DNA of 64,000 nt from Solen grandis (taxonomy: Eukaryota; Mollusca; Bivalvia; Adapedonta; Solenidae). Shown here in pieces: positions 13,340 to 26,800 of this stretch. The stretch's first letter is position 1; every line of letters starts with the position of its first letter. A program made the translations under genes and the position numbers. The notes beneath the pieces are model-generated. The model saw nothing but the letters and a program-made list of their open reading frames with translations. It searched no databases and was not told the origin of the DNA. Where the stretch lies: positions 43,615,224 through 43,679,223 of the forward strand of contig CM037782.1 of NCBI GenBank assembly GCA_021229015.1, in the 5' to 3' direction.

Positions 13340-13677
13340 AGTATGAAAATATATTGAACTTTTTCTAAAGCAAGGATATAATAAACTTTGTTAAAACATA
13401 TCACTGTCAAAATTTTCAAATCTATTGTAATATTTCTTCTTGCAGATAAATCTCACAAACTTAAAATAATGCAGAGGTAAGAAAATGCATGATGACTTTT
13501 TATAATATAATGCAGAAATGACACAACCCCAAATAATTTGCATTTCAGAAAAATAAACCAGTCCTAAAAAGAAAATTAACCCCTCCTCCCCAAACTCTTT
13601 TTAAAAATTATTTTATTTATTTTCATTTAAAACTATGAATCATTGGACTGAAGTATTTCTTATGTTTTCAACCCTAG

Positions 13678-13915
13678 TTAACCCTTTCCCTCATATAGAC
13701 TCATTTTGATGCACTCAATAGGTACCACATAAAGCCTGATCTGCAGAAAACCACAGTTAAACCTTAACAAATTTAATTATTAAGTCCTCATTTCCAGACC
13801 AATGAGGAGCAGTGAAAAACATAAAACCTGATCAGCCTGCGAGTTACTCACAGGCTGATCTGGTTTTATGTTTTTCACTGCTTTTCATGGTTTCCTCTAT
13901 GAGGGAAAGGATTAA
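13678..13915 (+). mobile_element. piggyBac-like MITE
   Basis: A complete copy 340 bp from the previous one, with TTAA on both sides. Its hairpin arms carry matched changes (AGTGAAAAACATAAAACC opposite GGTTTTATGTTTTTCACT), so pairing is preserved although the sequence differs from the other copies. Confidence 0.9.
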
Positions 13916-16499
13916 AACAAGAGCTATCATTGAAGGTGATGAACACCTTTGCTATACTGCCTCCATTTATCAGTGTGAAAAAAAACAAAAAACACTGACT
14001 GATTCCCTCCTATATAGCCCTGTTTCACTTTATGAAGCACAAGGGTATGGAGATTGTCTGATTAACAGATTTTTAAGGCCTACAGAAAATCATGAGGAAC
14101 AATGATACAAGGACACAAAGACCAGTCTGGTCCACCAAGGTTTCACCAGTTAGCTTGTCAAATCATGTACACATACCGTATCTACAAATATATACACTAT
14201 AACACCCAAATATTACACATTCCTATCTCCCTACCAAATGACATTCAAACATATTCTCCTACTACTATGTGTAACATTTACAAAAAGTATGTTTATCTAC
14301 ATGTAGGCATACATTAACATCTTCATAATTAAAAAGCACATGTTTTCACAAGATCATCACTCAACAGATTTGTGTATGAAGTAATGTCTTCTACCCACAT
14401 TTACATGGGTTAAACATCTATATAGCATGTTTTCAATCATACTTGTATAAAAATACAATATCATGCTGTCACTGCATAAAATCATGTTGTTATTTCCTTG
14501 TCTCTCTATTATGTACATAACACATTACTCAAAAAGCTGGCAAGCAAACACCCAATGAAGTCAGGACTGGCATGGATACAGTTAAGACAGTGTGCAAAAT
14601 ATTGATACAATACACATACTAGTCACTGCTGATACGTATCAATACACAAAAGTAATCTATCGGTGTGATAACTTTCAATGATATATTCACAACTTTTTTT
14701 TTTTTTTCATTAAAAATAAATGATTGTTGTTTTTTTTCTATCATAGAGTATTTTTTAGGGCTTACTGCATTATAAAATCACTTTGGCTTATAATAGTTGA
14801 AAAGATTTCAGACATCTTAATACATTTAAAAAAATCATACAATTCAAATATTTTGTAAGTATTTACTCTCAAAATACCAGGTCATAAGTTCATTATTCAA
14901 CTTTTCAGTTATCTCCCCCTGAAAATTACAAATATAAGATACCCAAATTACAATAGCACAAAGGAGGTTTGCATGTGGGTAAAATATAAAACTTAAAACC
15001 ATAGAAAATATAAAATGACATGAGCACTCTTTATCAGTTAGTTGGATATTAATTTTCTAAAACAAATATATAAAACATGAATTAAAAGGAAAGGATTTTT
15101 CAATAAATTACAACAAATTAACATAATAATGCTAAGCAACACATTGTTACAGTGTTAAGAAATATTATGTGTTATTTTCATAATATAAAATTCCTTGGAA
15201 ACAAAGATAAGATTGAAGAAAAAAGTTACACAAAATTATTATAATTTTTTTTAACAAGGCTAATATTTTTGAAACAAATGTTACAAGCAGTCACATATCA
15301 AAATATAAAATTCCATTTTTATTTTAAAACTTTAAAAGGCAATTTTCAAGAAGTATAAATCAGTCAATCCGAAGAAAAAACATTTGGTAAAATCACTGCA
15401 ATCTAATTCAAAACTTAGATACAAGGATGAAGTAATACTTATTTCTTCTATAGAATTATGTGCACAGGGGTTGCATTCAGTAAACATCTTTATTTACTTA
15501 GGCTGTTTTTTTTTTTTAGTTTTGTTTATAAAAGGGCATGCATATCTACTATAAAATACTTATTTTTTACACCAAAATATCGGGATAAATTAGAATATCA
15601 GGAAGAGCAAACTCCAAACAACGGCAGGTTTAAACAATTTATTGAAACAAACTAGTTCCAGCCAACATCATTATGTTCATCATCAAAATTTAGGGATGAT
15701 AAAGCTGACTTACAATACACTCACTACTTAAAAGTGATTCTTGACTTCAGTAAAAAGAATTGACTTAAGTGGATTTGTGAGAGTACAGCCCCTTGAGGTA
15801 TTCTCCAAACAACCTAATAATCTACAGTACTGGCTTTGATTGAGGAATAGTGAACAAGTCCTTTAATATCAAGTTTGATGAGCAGATTTTTACTAAGAAA
15901 TAAATTAAGGTAATACAACAATCATTAAATTATAATAATGATCCCTAAAATGCTTAAAAAGACTTAAGTGCAGATGCATGCATCCATTGACTTGGAGTTA
16001 TAGGCTCTTTTGCTCTAAGTCTAAAAAGTCTTGCATTTACTATAAAAGTCCCATGATCACTTGATGGGCCATGATTACAATTTAATGATGGATTGATTAC
16101 CTTAAACCAATATCACTGAACAATATGATGCAATGTGTGTAAATATCTAGTCTACAAAATGTAATATAAAAACAAATCAAACTGTATAATTATTATTCAG
16201 GTGAAATACAATCTCAAAATTCTTTTTTCCAAAGAAAAAATGATCTGATCACGCTGTAGTCAATAACAACTAGACAACAAAAGTCAAACACAATAGCACT
16301 TTAAGCTTAACATTTCTGCAGAGTTTAAGAGCAGGAAAACGTCTTTGATACAGTTGGGATAAAGATACAGACACAAAACTTGACAAAACCATACAACACA
16401 AATATACTGTAGACAAATGACACTACATTTGGTTTGGACGTGACTTCCTCCCTGATATTTTTAAGACTGGAGCAAAGACTAATACTGAGCAGCAGAAAT
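13916..16499. other. No gene seen
   Basis: AT-rich intergenic sequence with no repeat or exon I can support. Confidence 0.55.
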
Positions 16500-16767
16500 A
16501 ACAAGTAACTGGTGTTGCACGCAACACATGAGTCCCCTACTGGTGAGGTGCATAATATTTTCGTTACCATAGCAACCAGAATTTTGGTCCAAGAAAAACA
16601 AAACAAAGAGACATGCAGAATCTTTATACTGCCATCTGTTCATATACCAAGTTTCATAATATTATCTTAAACGGTTTTAAAGTTATCGCAGGATCCAGAT
16701 TTCAGGACATCCAGACAGACGGCAAACCTATAGTCCCCTCCAGTGTAAACATCGATAGGGGACTAAT
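16500..16767 (+). mobile_element. Family-3 short element (GTCCCCTA type)
   Basis: AACAAG at 16500-16505, then the perfect hairpin GTGTTGC-AC-GCAACAC, then subterminal AGTCCCCTA. The body contains CCAGACAGACGG, and the 3' end is a hairpin with TAGTCCCCT and AGGGGACTA arms (about 16731-16765). The order of parts is the same as in families 1 and 2, with different sequences. Open frames here are not genes. Confidence 0.65.
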
Positions 16768-17176
16768 AAACTGTTTGTACAATTTACTCGTTTCCATGAT
16801 GCTTCCTCCTTATAACCAGTTCCAGGGACCCAATTCACTTAACTTTATACAAACTAATTTGATATTATGTTGAATGTTGTCCTATAAAATGTAAATCAAT
16901 TTTATATTTGCACAATCAAATGTAAAGATTTTCATCAATTTCATTGCATTATATAACTCCATACTTCTTGTGAAGAAAAAAAAAATTACAGGAAATATAC
17001 TTTTTTTACATATGAGAATTTACGCTGACAAAGTTTTTTTTTTTCATACAAAGTTTAGTTAGACAGGTCCAAGGTCAAAGCTTGCAGGAATAAAATGCTA
17101 GTTCAAAAATTTATTTTCAAGTTGCCTCATTTTCCCTATCATGAATGTCATTAACAAAATATTTCTTCCAATAGTT

Positions 17177-17749
17177 ACAAGAGGGCCAAGATGGCTCTAG
17201 ATCGCTCACCTGAGAATCATTCATTGCCTATACAAAACAGATTGCTTTAGAATTAAGATGATGAGGTGAAACAATGTTCAGGAATTTTCTGACCCCATCC
17301 ACAAAAGATATCATCATGACAAACATTCTGCCAAAGTTTGAGGATGATTGGACCAAAAATGTTGCCCTCAGAGTATAAACAAGATTTTCTAAGATTTGAC
17401 CTACTGACCTACATTTCTATCCAGCCCCACCCATTTTCAAACTGGTTCGAGATATCATCATGACAAACAATCTGACCAAGTTTGAGGAAGATTACATCAA
17501 AACTGTGGCCTTTAGTGTGTAAACAGATTTTTCTAAGATTTGACCTACTGACCTACTTTTTGATCCAACCTGACCCATTTTCGAAAGGGTTCAAGATATC
17601 ATCAAGACAAACATTCTGACCAAGTTTGAGGAAGATTGGATCAAAATTGTGGCCTCTAGTGTGTAAACATCAAATTGTTGACGGACGACGGCAGACGACA
17701 ATCAAGTATCCCAAAAGCTCACCCTGAGCATGCTCAGGTGAGCTAATAA
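17177..17749 (+). mobile_element. Family-1 element, 144-bp core
   Basis: It starts TACAAGAGGGCCAAGATGGC and ends GAGCATGCTCAGGTGAGCTA. Core units with GATATCATCATGACAAAC repeat at 144 bp. A GACGGACGACGGCAGACGAC tract precedes the end. Confidence 0.9.
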
Positions 17750-18244
17750 AAACCAAACAAACAAAAAAAAAACATCAACAATAAATGCAGTATCAATAAT
17801 ATCCTATCTCCTACTAATATACTGGCAAAAATAAGAGAATGCAGAGATAGGGAGAGTTATCTCCCTTTAGCTGTTGTTTTTTGTTCTGTAACAGAAAAGA
17901 ACCTACGATAGAAGTAAGGCATTCTATAATTCACAGAGGTCATTACTAATTACTTTGTATATTGTAAAATTAATCCTTCTCATTGAAGAGAATCATAATA
18001 ACTTCACCCAAAATTCTCAGTACTACCTTCAAATATGTCACTAGATGGCCGTTTATCTAATCAAAAGTAATTACCTAACACTCAAAGATACTGGTAAACA
18101 CAATGATGGACCTCATTTCATGCCACACAAACATCACCTCTATGAAAAGGTCAAAAATTAAGATTTCATACAGGGCTTGTTCAGTTTTCACTTCACTTAA
18201 TACACAATACTTTAAACATTGATTGCGAAACAAGTTTTTACAAC

Positions 18245-18388
18245 TTAATCCTTCTCAATGGTTCCTGGGTTGGACCAGTACTTTGCACCTTGAAAGGTGA
18301 TGATAAATCCTTGCTCTCGACAGGGTTTGAACCCACAGCCTTCAGATCCATAGTCTGGTATGTTACCACTGGACAATGACGCCCTTAT
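18245..18388 (-). mobile_element. tRNA-derived SINE
   Basis: On the minus strand GTCATTGTCCAGTGGTAACA is a tRNA-like A-box region, and GGGTTCAAACCC is a good B box. The tail holds GTACTGGTCCAACCCAGGAA, also found at 48982-49102 and 59570. A decayed Pol III SINE, not a tRNA gene. Confidence 0.65.
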
Positions 18389-19089
18389 AAAGTCCAATAT
18401 AGCTGCTAAATATTTTTTCAGCTGATGTGAAATATTTAAATATATTTATTTGATATAGCCGGTATTTTATCATATTTAATTTTTGCAGTTTAATGAGAAA
18501 TCTTGACTTTCGTTACGGAGAATTTTCTGTGTAACATATCAGTTAGTTGGTTACTTTAGACATCTTACCTTCACTTGCCATAAAAAAAAGAAATCTGCAA
18601 TAAGCAAATCTGTGTACATGCCAATTTGTGCTTTTATTTAGTTAATTTATCTATATACTCTCCTCCTTTATCAAAAATGTTTTCAGACATTGTCTTCCTT
18701 ATTTTTAAACCCTGACATTCTTTTTTCAAGTTTTTGACCCTTATTCCTTTAACACTCCTTAAAATATAGATTTTTATACTATTGATTAAAAAACCAACAA
18801 CCTTGAGCATATTACCACAGCAATTAGATATAATAAAAATAGATAAAAGACCAGTTGTTAAGTGATAAGATTCCATGATGAATGACTATGTATCAGCAGT
18901 GTCAATGCCGCTTGTAATGGACATATATTCATTCACCTTGATGTTGAAAATCATACATAAATACAATTTTTTTCAAACACCAATCAAACACTAACAGACT
19001 CTTTCTCATCCACATACACCTCATAGGTTAGGTTTTCTGGTTAAGGTAATCTATCCATCATTAAATTATAATCATGGTATTTCAAATGC

Positions 19090-19316
19090 TTAACCCATTC
19101 CTTCATAGAGAACACCATGAAAAGACCTATGCGAACAGCATAAAACCAGATCAGCCTGCGAGTAAGGTTTTATGCTGTTCGCTGCTCCTCAGTGGTCTGG
19201 AAATGAGGATTTTGTAATTAAATTTGGTAAGGTTTAACTGTGGTTTTCTGCAGATCAGGCTTTATGTGATACCTGCTGAGGGCGTCAAAATAAGTCTATA
19301 TAAGGGAAAGGGTTAA
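19090..19316 (-). mobile_element. piggyBac-like MITE, inverted, hairpin arm partly deleted
   Basis: Reverse orientation with TTAA on both sides. The CTCGCAGGCTGATC part of one hairpin arm is missing. Confidence 0.88.
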
Positions 19317-19612
19317 AATGACTCCAATTGACGTGGGAGTTGAGGCTCCTTTGCTGGTCTATAAAGGCTTGCATTTACTAAAGAATTCCCACTATCATTT
19401 GATGAACCATGATCACAATTTAATGGATGGATGGATTGCCTTAAACCATTCTAAAACCAGATCAGGCTGAAATAAATTCTTTTTCTGTGACTGAAAAGAT
19501 AAAGACTATGTTACCTCCTGATCAATTAAGTATTAAGGAGTAATGAACCTTATACACCAGAGACTATATTCACCAAATATTTAACTTTAGTAAAAAATAA
19601 CAAATCCTACAT

Positions 19613-19693
19613 GCGAGTTACTCGCAGGCTGTTCTGGTTTTATGCTGTTCGCATAGGTCTTTTCATGGTTTCCTCTATGAGGGAAAGGGTTAA
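19613..19693 (+). mobile_element. piggyBac-like MITE, 3' fragment
   Basis: It starts inside the hairpin loop (GCGAGTTACTCGCAGGCTG) and runs to GGGAAAGGGTTAA. The left two thirds are absent. Confidence 0.85.
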
Positions 19694-22600
19694 ACTGGCT
19701 GTTGAGGTCTTTCCTACCTTTCATTTGGTGATGGGTTAGTCTATCTGATATTCACAGCTATCATGATAAAGAGTGGCTTGCCCTGAATTTGGTCTTATAT
19801 TAGGCACAATGGTTCCTTCCTACCAGTAAACATGATTTCATGCTAAGCACATTAAATATTTCCCATAAAAAATATTCAGAAAATGTCATTTTTCTATGAA
19901 ATATAAATAATTCAACAAATTCTTATAGTTTTCATATGGGTTCTAGTTATGTTCTTAAACAACAAAAATGTTAATAGAATTCCAGTGTCAGAAATCAATA
20001 TGTTAATTGAAATATTCCTAAATTAAGATTTTTTTATGTTAACAAGAATTGTGTGATGTGATATTGAAATAAATCATTTTGACCTATTTTCACTGTCTTT
20101 TTTGGCATTGACTTTGAGATAAATCACCTAAATTTGTTGCTGACCTCTTATCATAATGTACGTTATGATGATATTTTGTTGACAAGAGTGCAAAGCTGTA
20201 CACACACTCCCCATTTGTTATTTTAGACTTATATTTTTGTCTTTAGAACTACTTTGAAAATGACATGAGCAATGATTTGTACACATCTCAAGCTATCCTC
20301 CTAAGCAGTAGAAATCTGCAATGAAGCTAAATTTCCTCCGGCACCAAACCAGTCCTTCTTAACATAAAATCTGACCATTCTATTTTTAACAAACATCTTT
20401 CTATTGTTTGACCCAGGTTTTGGACAACTGTATCTCTAGAAAACTTCATGCAGCCAAAAAAAAAGGAAGAGAAAGAGAGAATGCAATATTTTTTTTCTCA
20501 TATTATGCATGAGGCAGCATTAACTAATTCAATCTGTTCATTACTGATATAAAGAAACCAGACAGAAAGTCATTTAGTGGGTCTCAGACAAGCAGACGGA
20601 ACACTGAATGTAGCAGACAGATTAAATTCTATTTATAGAACAAGACTGCAGAGCTTGAGTGATATGAACTTTCTTGTGGCAGACATACAACTTATGAGAA
20701 ACCTTGAAAGTAACTAGGGAAATGATAACATTTCAGCTGTAGATAACAGAATTCAGGGTCAAGTTGTTCAGACAAAGTGTTGCAACACCACATTTTCCCA
20801 TTTTCTTCATGCTTTACGTAGCCATTTTACTAATATTTTTGTGATGATAGTGTTTTCAAAATGGCGTTTAACATAGACAATCTTTATCTTCAATTTGAAA
20901 CTAATAAGATTTAGCAAATAACCAATGCATTTATCTGGCTTATCATATGTACACTAATTTTATAAATCTAAACAGAAACCACAAACAAAACATTTTGTAT
21001 GTTTGTATTTAACGAGCATTAAGTAATATCCATTCTGAATATGAAAATCCAAAACCTTGTCAGCCATATTTTTGTTTACCATGTTATTTCGCAAGGCACC
21101 TTTGAAGAGTACCTACCTATTTTGAACATATTTTGGCAACATCTGGTTGCAAACAAATTCATTGAAAAGTACATCGAAACTTATTGAAACTACTGTGTAT
21201 GCAACTTGCCCAAGAGTTAGGGAAAAAAAGTTTTTGAGGGGAGAAAACTCTGAACGCTTTTTCACACCCTAAAGCAGAATTTAAAATTAACATAAACGAC
21301 CACATGACAAGTTTCTGAATTTTATTTGTTATCAAAATTAAATCTTTTTTTTTTTTTTGCTTTATCTGTGTTAATTGCACATCATTTAACTCAGTGGGAT
21401 GAGAAAATTCAACAGTTCTCTCCTTTGACAAAGTTGCAAGCTTTGTGAGTTTAATAACAACTATAATCTTTTTATTTATAATATCCTTTAATATCATCTC
21501 TCTTTGCTTTCTCTTTCAGTTTACTTTGTTTTCAAATGTTGTTGACCTATTCATTTCACACATACTTTTTTTTAACACACACAAAAACATAACCAGACAA
21601 ATATTAGCAATATGGGCACAATTATTGTTAAATTTAGAAACTCAAAATTAATGATCTAACTTAAATTAGTAATGCAGGAGTTAAATTTAGAAACCAAGGA
21701 AAACCCATTGCACAATTTAGAATTTTCCCATAATTCCCTTCCAGGAAGATATGTCACATGACAACATGGCATGTATGTGGAGCCTACTTTTCCTTGAACT
21801 TACAGCTGTATTTTGTATATACAGAGAGTACAAAATGAGTCAGATGGCTTCCTCACTGTGCTTTCACTACAGTCCATGTCAATCATATTTGCTTGCACTT
21901 GCCAAAGTTAAAGGGTAAGATCTAAGGCAAAAAGACTTCAATAATTTCTCTGGTCTTTCAAACATTTATTGAAGAAGGTGGGGATGCACCTGCATATCTG
22001 AACAGATACGTTTTGCGCTGTACAATAACTTGACAATAATACAAAGGACAGAATCTGTTATATGCTTAAAAGCGTGTCAACCAATGTCCTTCAGAGATGA
22101 AGTCAATGACCTAATCCTTGACTTGAAATTCCACACTGGCTTGCTTTTGCTGCCCAAACATTACTTTCTGTAATGTTTGTAATTGTTTTCGTTTTACAGA
22201 TAAAGTTTAGTAAATTTGTTTGGTGATATATTTTAGACCGAGTTAAAGAAAAAAAAGAAAAAAAAAAAAGAAAAAAAAAGTTTATAGTGTGTGTGTGTGT
22301 GTGTTTGTTAGAAAGTGGAGAGAGAGAGTAAATGTTCTCTTTTTTAACCACAGCAAAGGTCTATCTGCCCATTTTACATCAAGTTTCATACTGAATTATT
22401 AATCAACATTTTACAATGATAAACATTTAATTTTTTTGTCAATTAAAAATACATCTAAAGTATTTTCTCCTTCATTGCATTAGACTTGCTTGAGGAAAGT
22501 TTTCCCAAAGTTTATTCACTAATTATCTATGATAACCATTTAGGAATTATTTAATCATTTGAAACTGTATTTTCAAAATCATCTGTTTGCTATAAAAAAA

Positions 22601-22811
22601 AAATTGATTGTTTATTCTTTTGTATTAATCACTCAGTTAAATTTGTAATTTATTTCCCTGTAACTGGTATTTCCAGGAGTGTTACCTTGTGGATAAATAA
22701 ATCAACTGTTTTTGTTTTTAGACAAATATGAAAGTTTGTTTTTTAGATAATTTTTCACAGAGTACATCTAAACGAGACAGGCTGTAGGAAGGAGAGGTCA
22801 ATACAATATGA
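19694..22811. other. No gene seen; downstream of the receptor
   Basis: AT-rich, with no family-1 or MITE copies, unlike neighbouring segments. Homopolymer A/T runs near 20458, 21345 and 22250 only. Confidence 0.55.
22287..22304 (+). repeat. (GT)n microsatellite
   Basis: Nine GT units after an A-rich run. Confidence 0.95.
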
Positions 22812-23558
22812 TATCATCTTCAGTCACATTTATTGAATTTTTACAATCTTTGCCATTTGACATACCGGTAAACATCTCCACATCTGTTTCACAGAGTAAA
22901 ATCACACTAAAAACAAAATGTATACCATAAAACAAACACTCAACTTCATGCAAACCATTTTATAAAACCATTTCTAGGATGTTTTTTCCCTTTACAAATC
23001 TGTAAAAGAATAGTCTAAACAGTATCACCAAAGAAACAATGAGATGAAAATGTCAATTAAATACTTCACTCAATGCTGTTCGACAATAACCATGTTCACA
23101 TCCTCACAAAACTAACAAAAAATAAACAGATAATCTTTAACATATCACAAAATGTGCTGGTTTTACAAATCTAACCAACATATAAATTTCTTATTTCTAA
23201 GATCAGATTTTACATATATTTCTCTATATACAATTTTTAACTCAAAGCCATGAATAACCCAGAAAACCAGTCCACGTTGAGTCTTGCACTTAACAGCAAG
23301 GTTTTTAACTTGCTGTCCTTCACTGCCAAATATGTGATTCAGAACAATAAACCAGTCCAAGGCCTGTACAAACCACAACCAGTCTATTTCTGGAATCTGT
23401 AGCGAGCACGGGGGCTGACCAGTCCAGGGTTTACGAGATCTAGGCAGAGTTTGTTACACTAGCAGCTAATTACAGGACGGGAGACTGACGCGTGGCCACC
23501 ACGGTCCTGTGTCTTCCACTAGCATGCAATACGAGGACGCCACTTAATGCTTGGAAGC
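22812..23558 (-). other. Likely 3' UTR and poly(A) signal of the receptor
   Basis: Downstream of the stop the minus strand runs without a competing gene to a canonical AATAAA at 22829-22834. A cleavage site would be expected around 22810-22820. The part next to the stop (23380-23558) is richer in GC than its surroundings. RNA evidence would settle the end. Confidence 0.5.
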
Positions 23559-23818
23559 TTAGCTATTTTCCTTGATGTCATAGATCTCTTTGTGGAGCTC
23601 TGGGAAGTCTTGCATCATGGGGGCCTTCTGCATCTTCATGCTGTTCAAGGCCATCGAGTGTTTCTTGTTTACGGTACGGAACACTGGGATGATACTCAGA
23701 AGCCGCGCAAACTTGTCCTCAAAGTCATTATGGTTGGCTTTCATATGAATAAAGAGTGACTGCAGGAAAAGTGTGTTCAGCTTCTCAATGGCCATCACAT
23801 TGTCCAAGCCTTCACGCT
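23559..23818 (-). CDS. NR terminal exon: helices 9-12 and stop
   Basis: Acceptor GTATTACAG then AGCGTGAAGG. The 260-nt exon encodes residues 494-578 and TAA at 23559-23561. EKLNTLFLQSLFIHM is the helix 9-10 dimer surface region; FARLLSIIPVFRTVNKKHS is helix 10/11. PELHKEIY near the end fits the AF-2 activation helix (compare LLQEIY in PPARs). A piggyBac-like MITE sits only 55 nt upstream of the acceptor. Confidence 0.95.
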
Positions 23819-26800
23819 CTGTAATACACATGATCATGGCCTCATGGATATTTTCATCACATTCACTTTTTTTTAACCCTTTCCCTCATATAGACTCATT
23901 TTGACGCACTTAATAGGTACCACATAAAGCCTGATCTGCAGAAAACCACAGTTAAACCTTGCCAAATTTAATTATATAGTCCTCATTTCCAGACCACTGA
24001 GGAGCAGCGAACAGCATAAAACCTGATCAGCCTGCGAGTTACTCGCAGGCTGATCTGGTTTTATGCTGTTCGCATAGGTCTTTTCATGGTTTCCTCTATG
24101 AGGGAAAGGGTTAAAAACAACTATTCAAATTTTAAGTATTTATAAATCATTCAATCTAAGCAGCTATTAATTGAATGCTGCATGTCATATTAAATTAGAC
24201 TAGATTCAAAGGTTTTGGCAGCAATAGTGTTATAGCAAACATTTACTAATTTAAATCATATTAAGAATATGAAATGTCCTACATGCCTATTTTCTACAAG
24301 CAATCTTATAAATTCAATTATCAAGGGCTTATGAAATATTTTTATAAAATCAATGTATTATTTTAACTCCCCTGTGAGTATAGCAAGTCTACTTGGAATA
24401 GAGTGTTGTCAATTGGTTTTACTTGACTACCATAAGAGCAATTTACTTCATGAATTTAAATCTGGCCAAAACCATCACTGAACTAATCAGAATATATCTA
24501 TAAAGTACTCTGATAATAAATTGAGTACACTAATGAGAGACCAATTATTCTGATAATTATTCGAGTACACTAATGGTGAGAGATTAATCTAATGATAAAT
24601 TGAGAACCCTGGTGAGAGAAATTTTGCATTCTGATGACAAATGGTGTATTTTAATGATTAAGTGAGTATTCTAATGAAAAGCAAAATCATACATCAAAAA
24701 CAACTTTCCACTTACCAGGACACATAACGAGGGCTGCTGAGAAAATTCCAATCTCCTCATCTGTCAGTTTCAGAGGATTCATCTGAGCGGCAACATTGAA
24801 GAATTCATCAAGAAAATGTCCCATAGGCATCTTCTTAACCATCATCCTGAAAAACAACAGATGTATACATAAAAACCTATATAAGTACAAAAACAAGTCA
24901 ACACAGAAGTTCATTTAATATGGAGGATTGCAGAGAGCTTATGACTCAGAACTTTCTTTTATATATGAAATTATTCTTAAACTAGAAATTGAACAGAAAC
25001 AAAATGACTTGCAATCATCCAGGGTTTGCCATGAAGCTGTCTATGTGCATAATTTATAGAAACTGATGAAAATGGTATCATTTTATGGTCAACCCTCTTT
25101 TTACTTAACAGCAATACAAAAATAATTCTTGTGCTAGAAACAATTTGTATCCTAAACTGAACAGCAATATACAGACTAAACAAAATGCAGCAGTGAAAGT
25201 GAGTCTGACTTCTTACCTGGGGCACTTCATCTCCATGTTAGGGTCAAACATCTCCTGTTTCACGTGGTCTACCAACAAGCACATGCGACACAGCAGCACC
25301 TCGAACGAGCCCTTCTTGATCAGAACGATCTGGTCCTCCTGCTGGATCTCCCCAAAGCCCGGCAGCTTCTTACAGAACTTGACCACCTGCGTAATCTCGT
25401 ACACCATCGTCGACACAAACTTGGACCACATTTGGGATGGGTTGATGGACAACTTCGACAAGTCCGGCTGAAATTATTGAGCCGGATTTTATGATTCTAT
25501 ATATCAAGCTTTAAACAGAAAACCATGATGCAACAAATACGTGACACATACGAAACATCAAAGATATCTAAAGATATAAGAACATTTTGTACAAAGGAAC
25601 ATGATAACATGCGACAACACACATTTTCCAATATACCCAGCCACCCCCCCCTCGCTTTGTCAAGCCGGGATGGAAAATAAAATCACAACCAAAAGACTTT
25701 TCTGAATTTACAAATGTTGAATGAGAATTTCAAGAATTCAAAATTTTAAATAAAACAGACTTACCATGCCATCACCAAACTTCTGGTAGAATCTCTTATT
25801 GGCCTCCTCCACTATCTTATATGTGGGCGTGACTGTGGCAAGATGGGCTTCCCCAACAGTGCTCATCACCTGCTCTATGAGTTCTTTGCGGAGCGCAGAT
25901 GGTACCTGCTTCACCTCTTCCAGGATTCGCTCAACGTCAATTTCATTGGCATTGTCGTCCCCTTCTGGCATGCATGGTGGCATCATGTTCATCTTCATCT
26001 CTGTCAAACAGAAAACATCAGTGTGTCTTGAAACACTGTGTGCCAAGGTCGTGAAACACTGCATGCTGAGGTCTTCTTCACACTGAGAACTTTCAATAAT
26101 TCAACATAACTTAACCTACACTTGTTTTTTCAAAATTTAAATGAAACATCTCAAGAGTGATTACCCAAATATAACCTTCTACATGTATATTGCCAAAATC
26201 AGAAAGTCCTAAAATCATTTTATATGAAAGACTTCTGCCAAAGACTTGAAAATGAGTCAACTACATGTATTATAATTTATAAAACATGTAAATAAAATGA
26301 ATGTGTGGCAATTGTTTTCAGTGACAAAATTTTTTGAAGCTACTGACAGGAAACTACAACTGATTATTCTGTACAATTAATAATAAGCTTACTAGAAGGA
26401 AACCTTGATAGGAAATAATCTTTATGGCAAGTCCTACCTTCCATCATGTCTGGCATCATCTGCATGTTTCCCTCCATCATTCCCATCATGTCCGGCATCA
26501 TTCCCATCATGTCCGGCATCATCATTAATGTGTCCGGAGAGATATCCGGCATCATGGAAAATGGAGATGCTGCATCCAGAAAGGGTGGTGAAAACATGTT
26601 TGCATCTGAACTATTGCTTGTCATGGAAAATGAGCTGTTATCCAGCCCCGGTTCTGTTTTAATGTCCGTAATGTTGGCACCATATTCACTTGTTGTGGTC
26701 ACCATCACTTTTTGATTGTCCGGTGGGGAGTCATCTTGAGCTATTCTAAAATTGTCTAAATTCTCCTCTATCAAGCCCACTTTTGAGTCAATATTTTTAT

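Noticed and set aside
18296..18390. Possible tRNA gene on the minus strand
   Set aside because: A and B boxes are good, but acceptor and anticodon stems do not pair and a SINE tail follows.
21159..21497. 112-codon minus-strand frame downstream of the receptor
   Set aside because: Lys/Ile-rich translation of AT-rich DNA with a poly-T run; no domain or codon signature.
25145..26715. Plus-strand frames overlapping receptor exons
   Set aside because: They are antisense shadows of the confirmed ligand-binding-domain and hinge exons.
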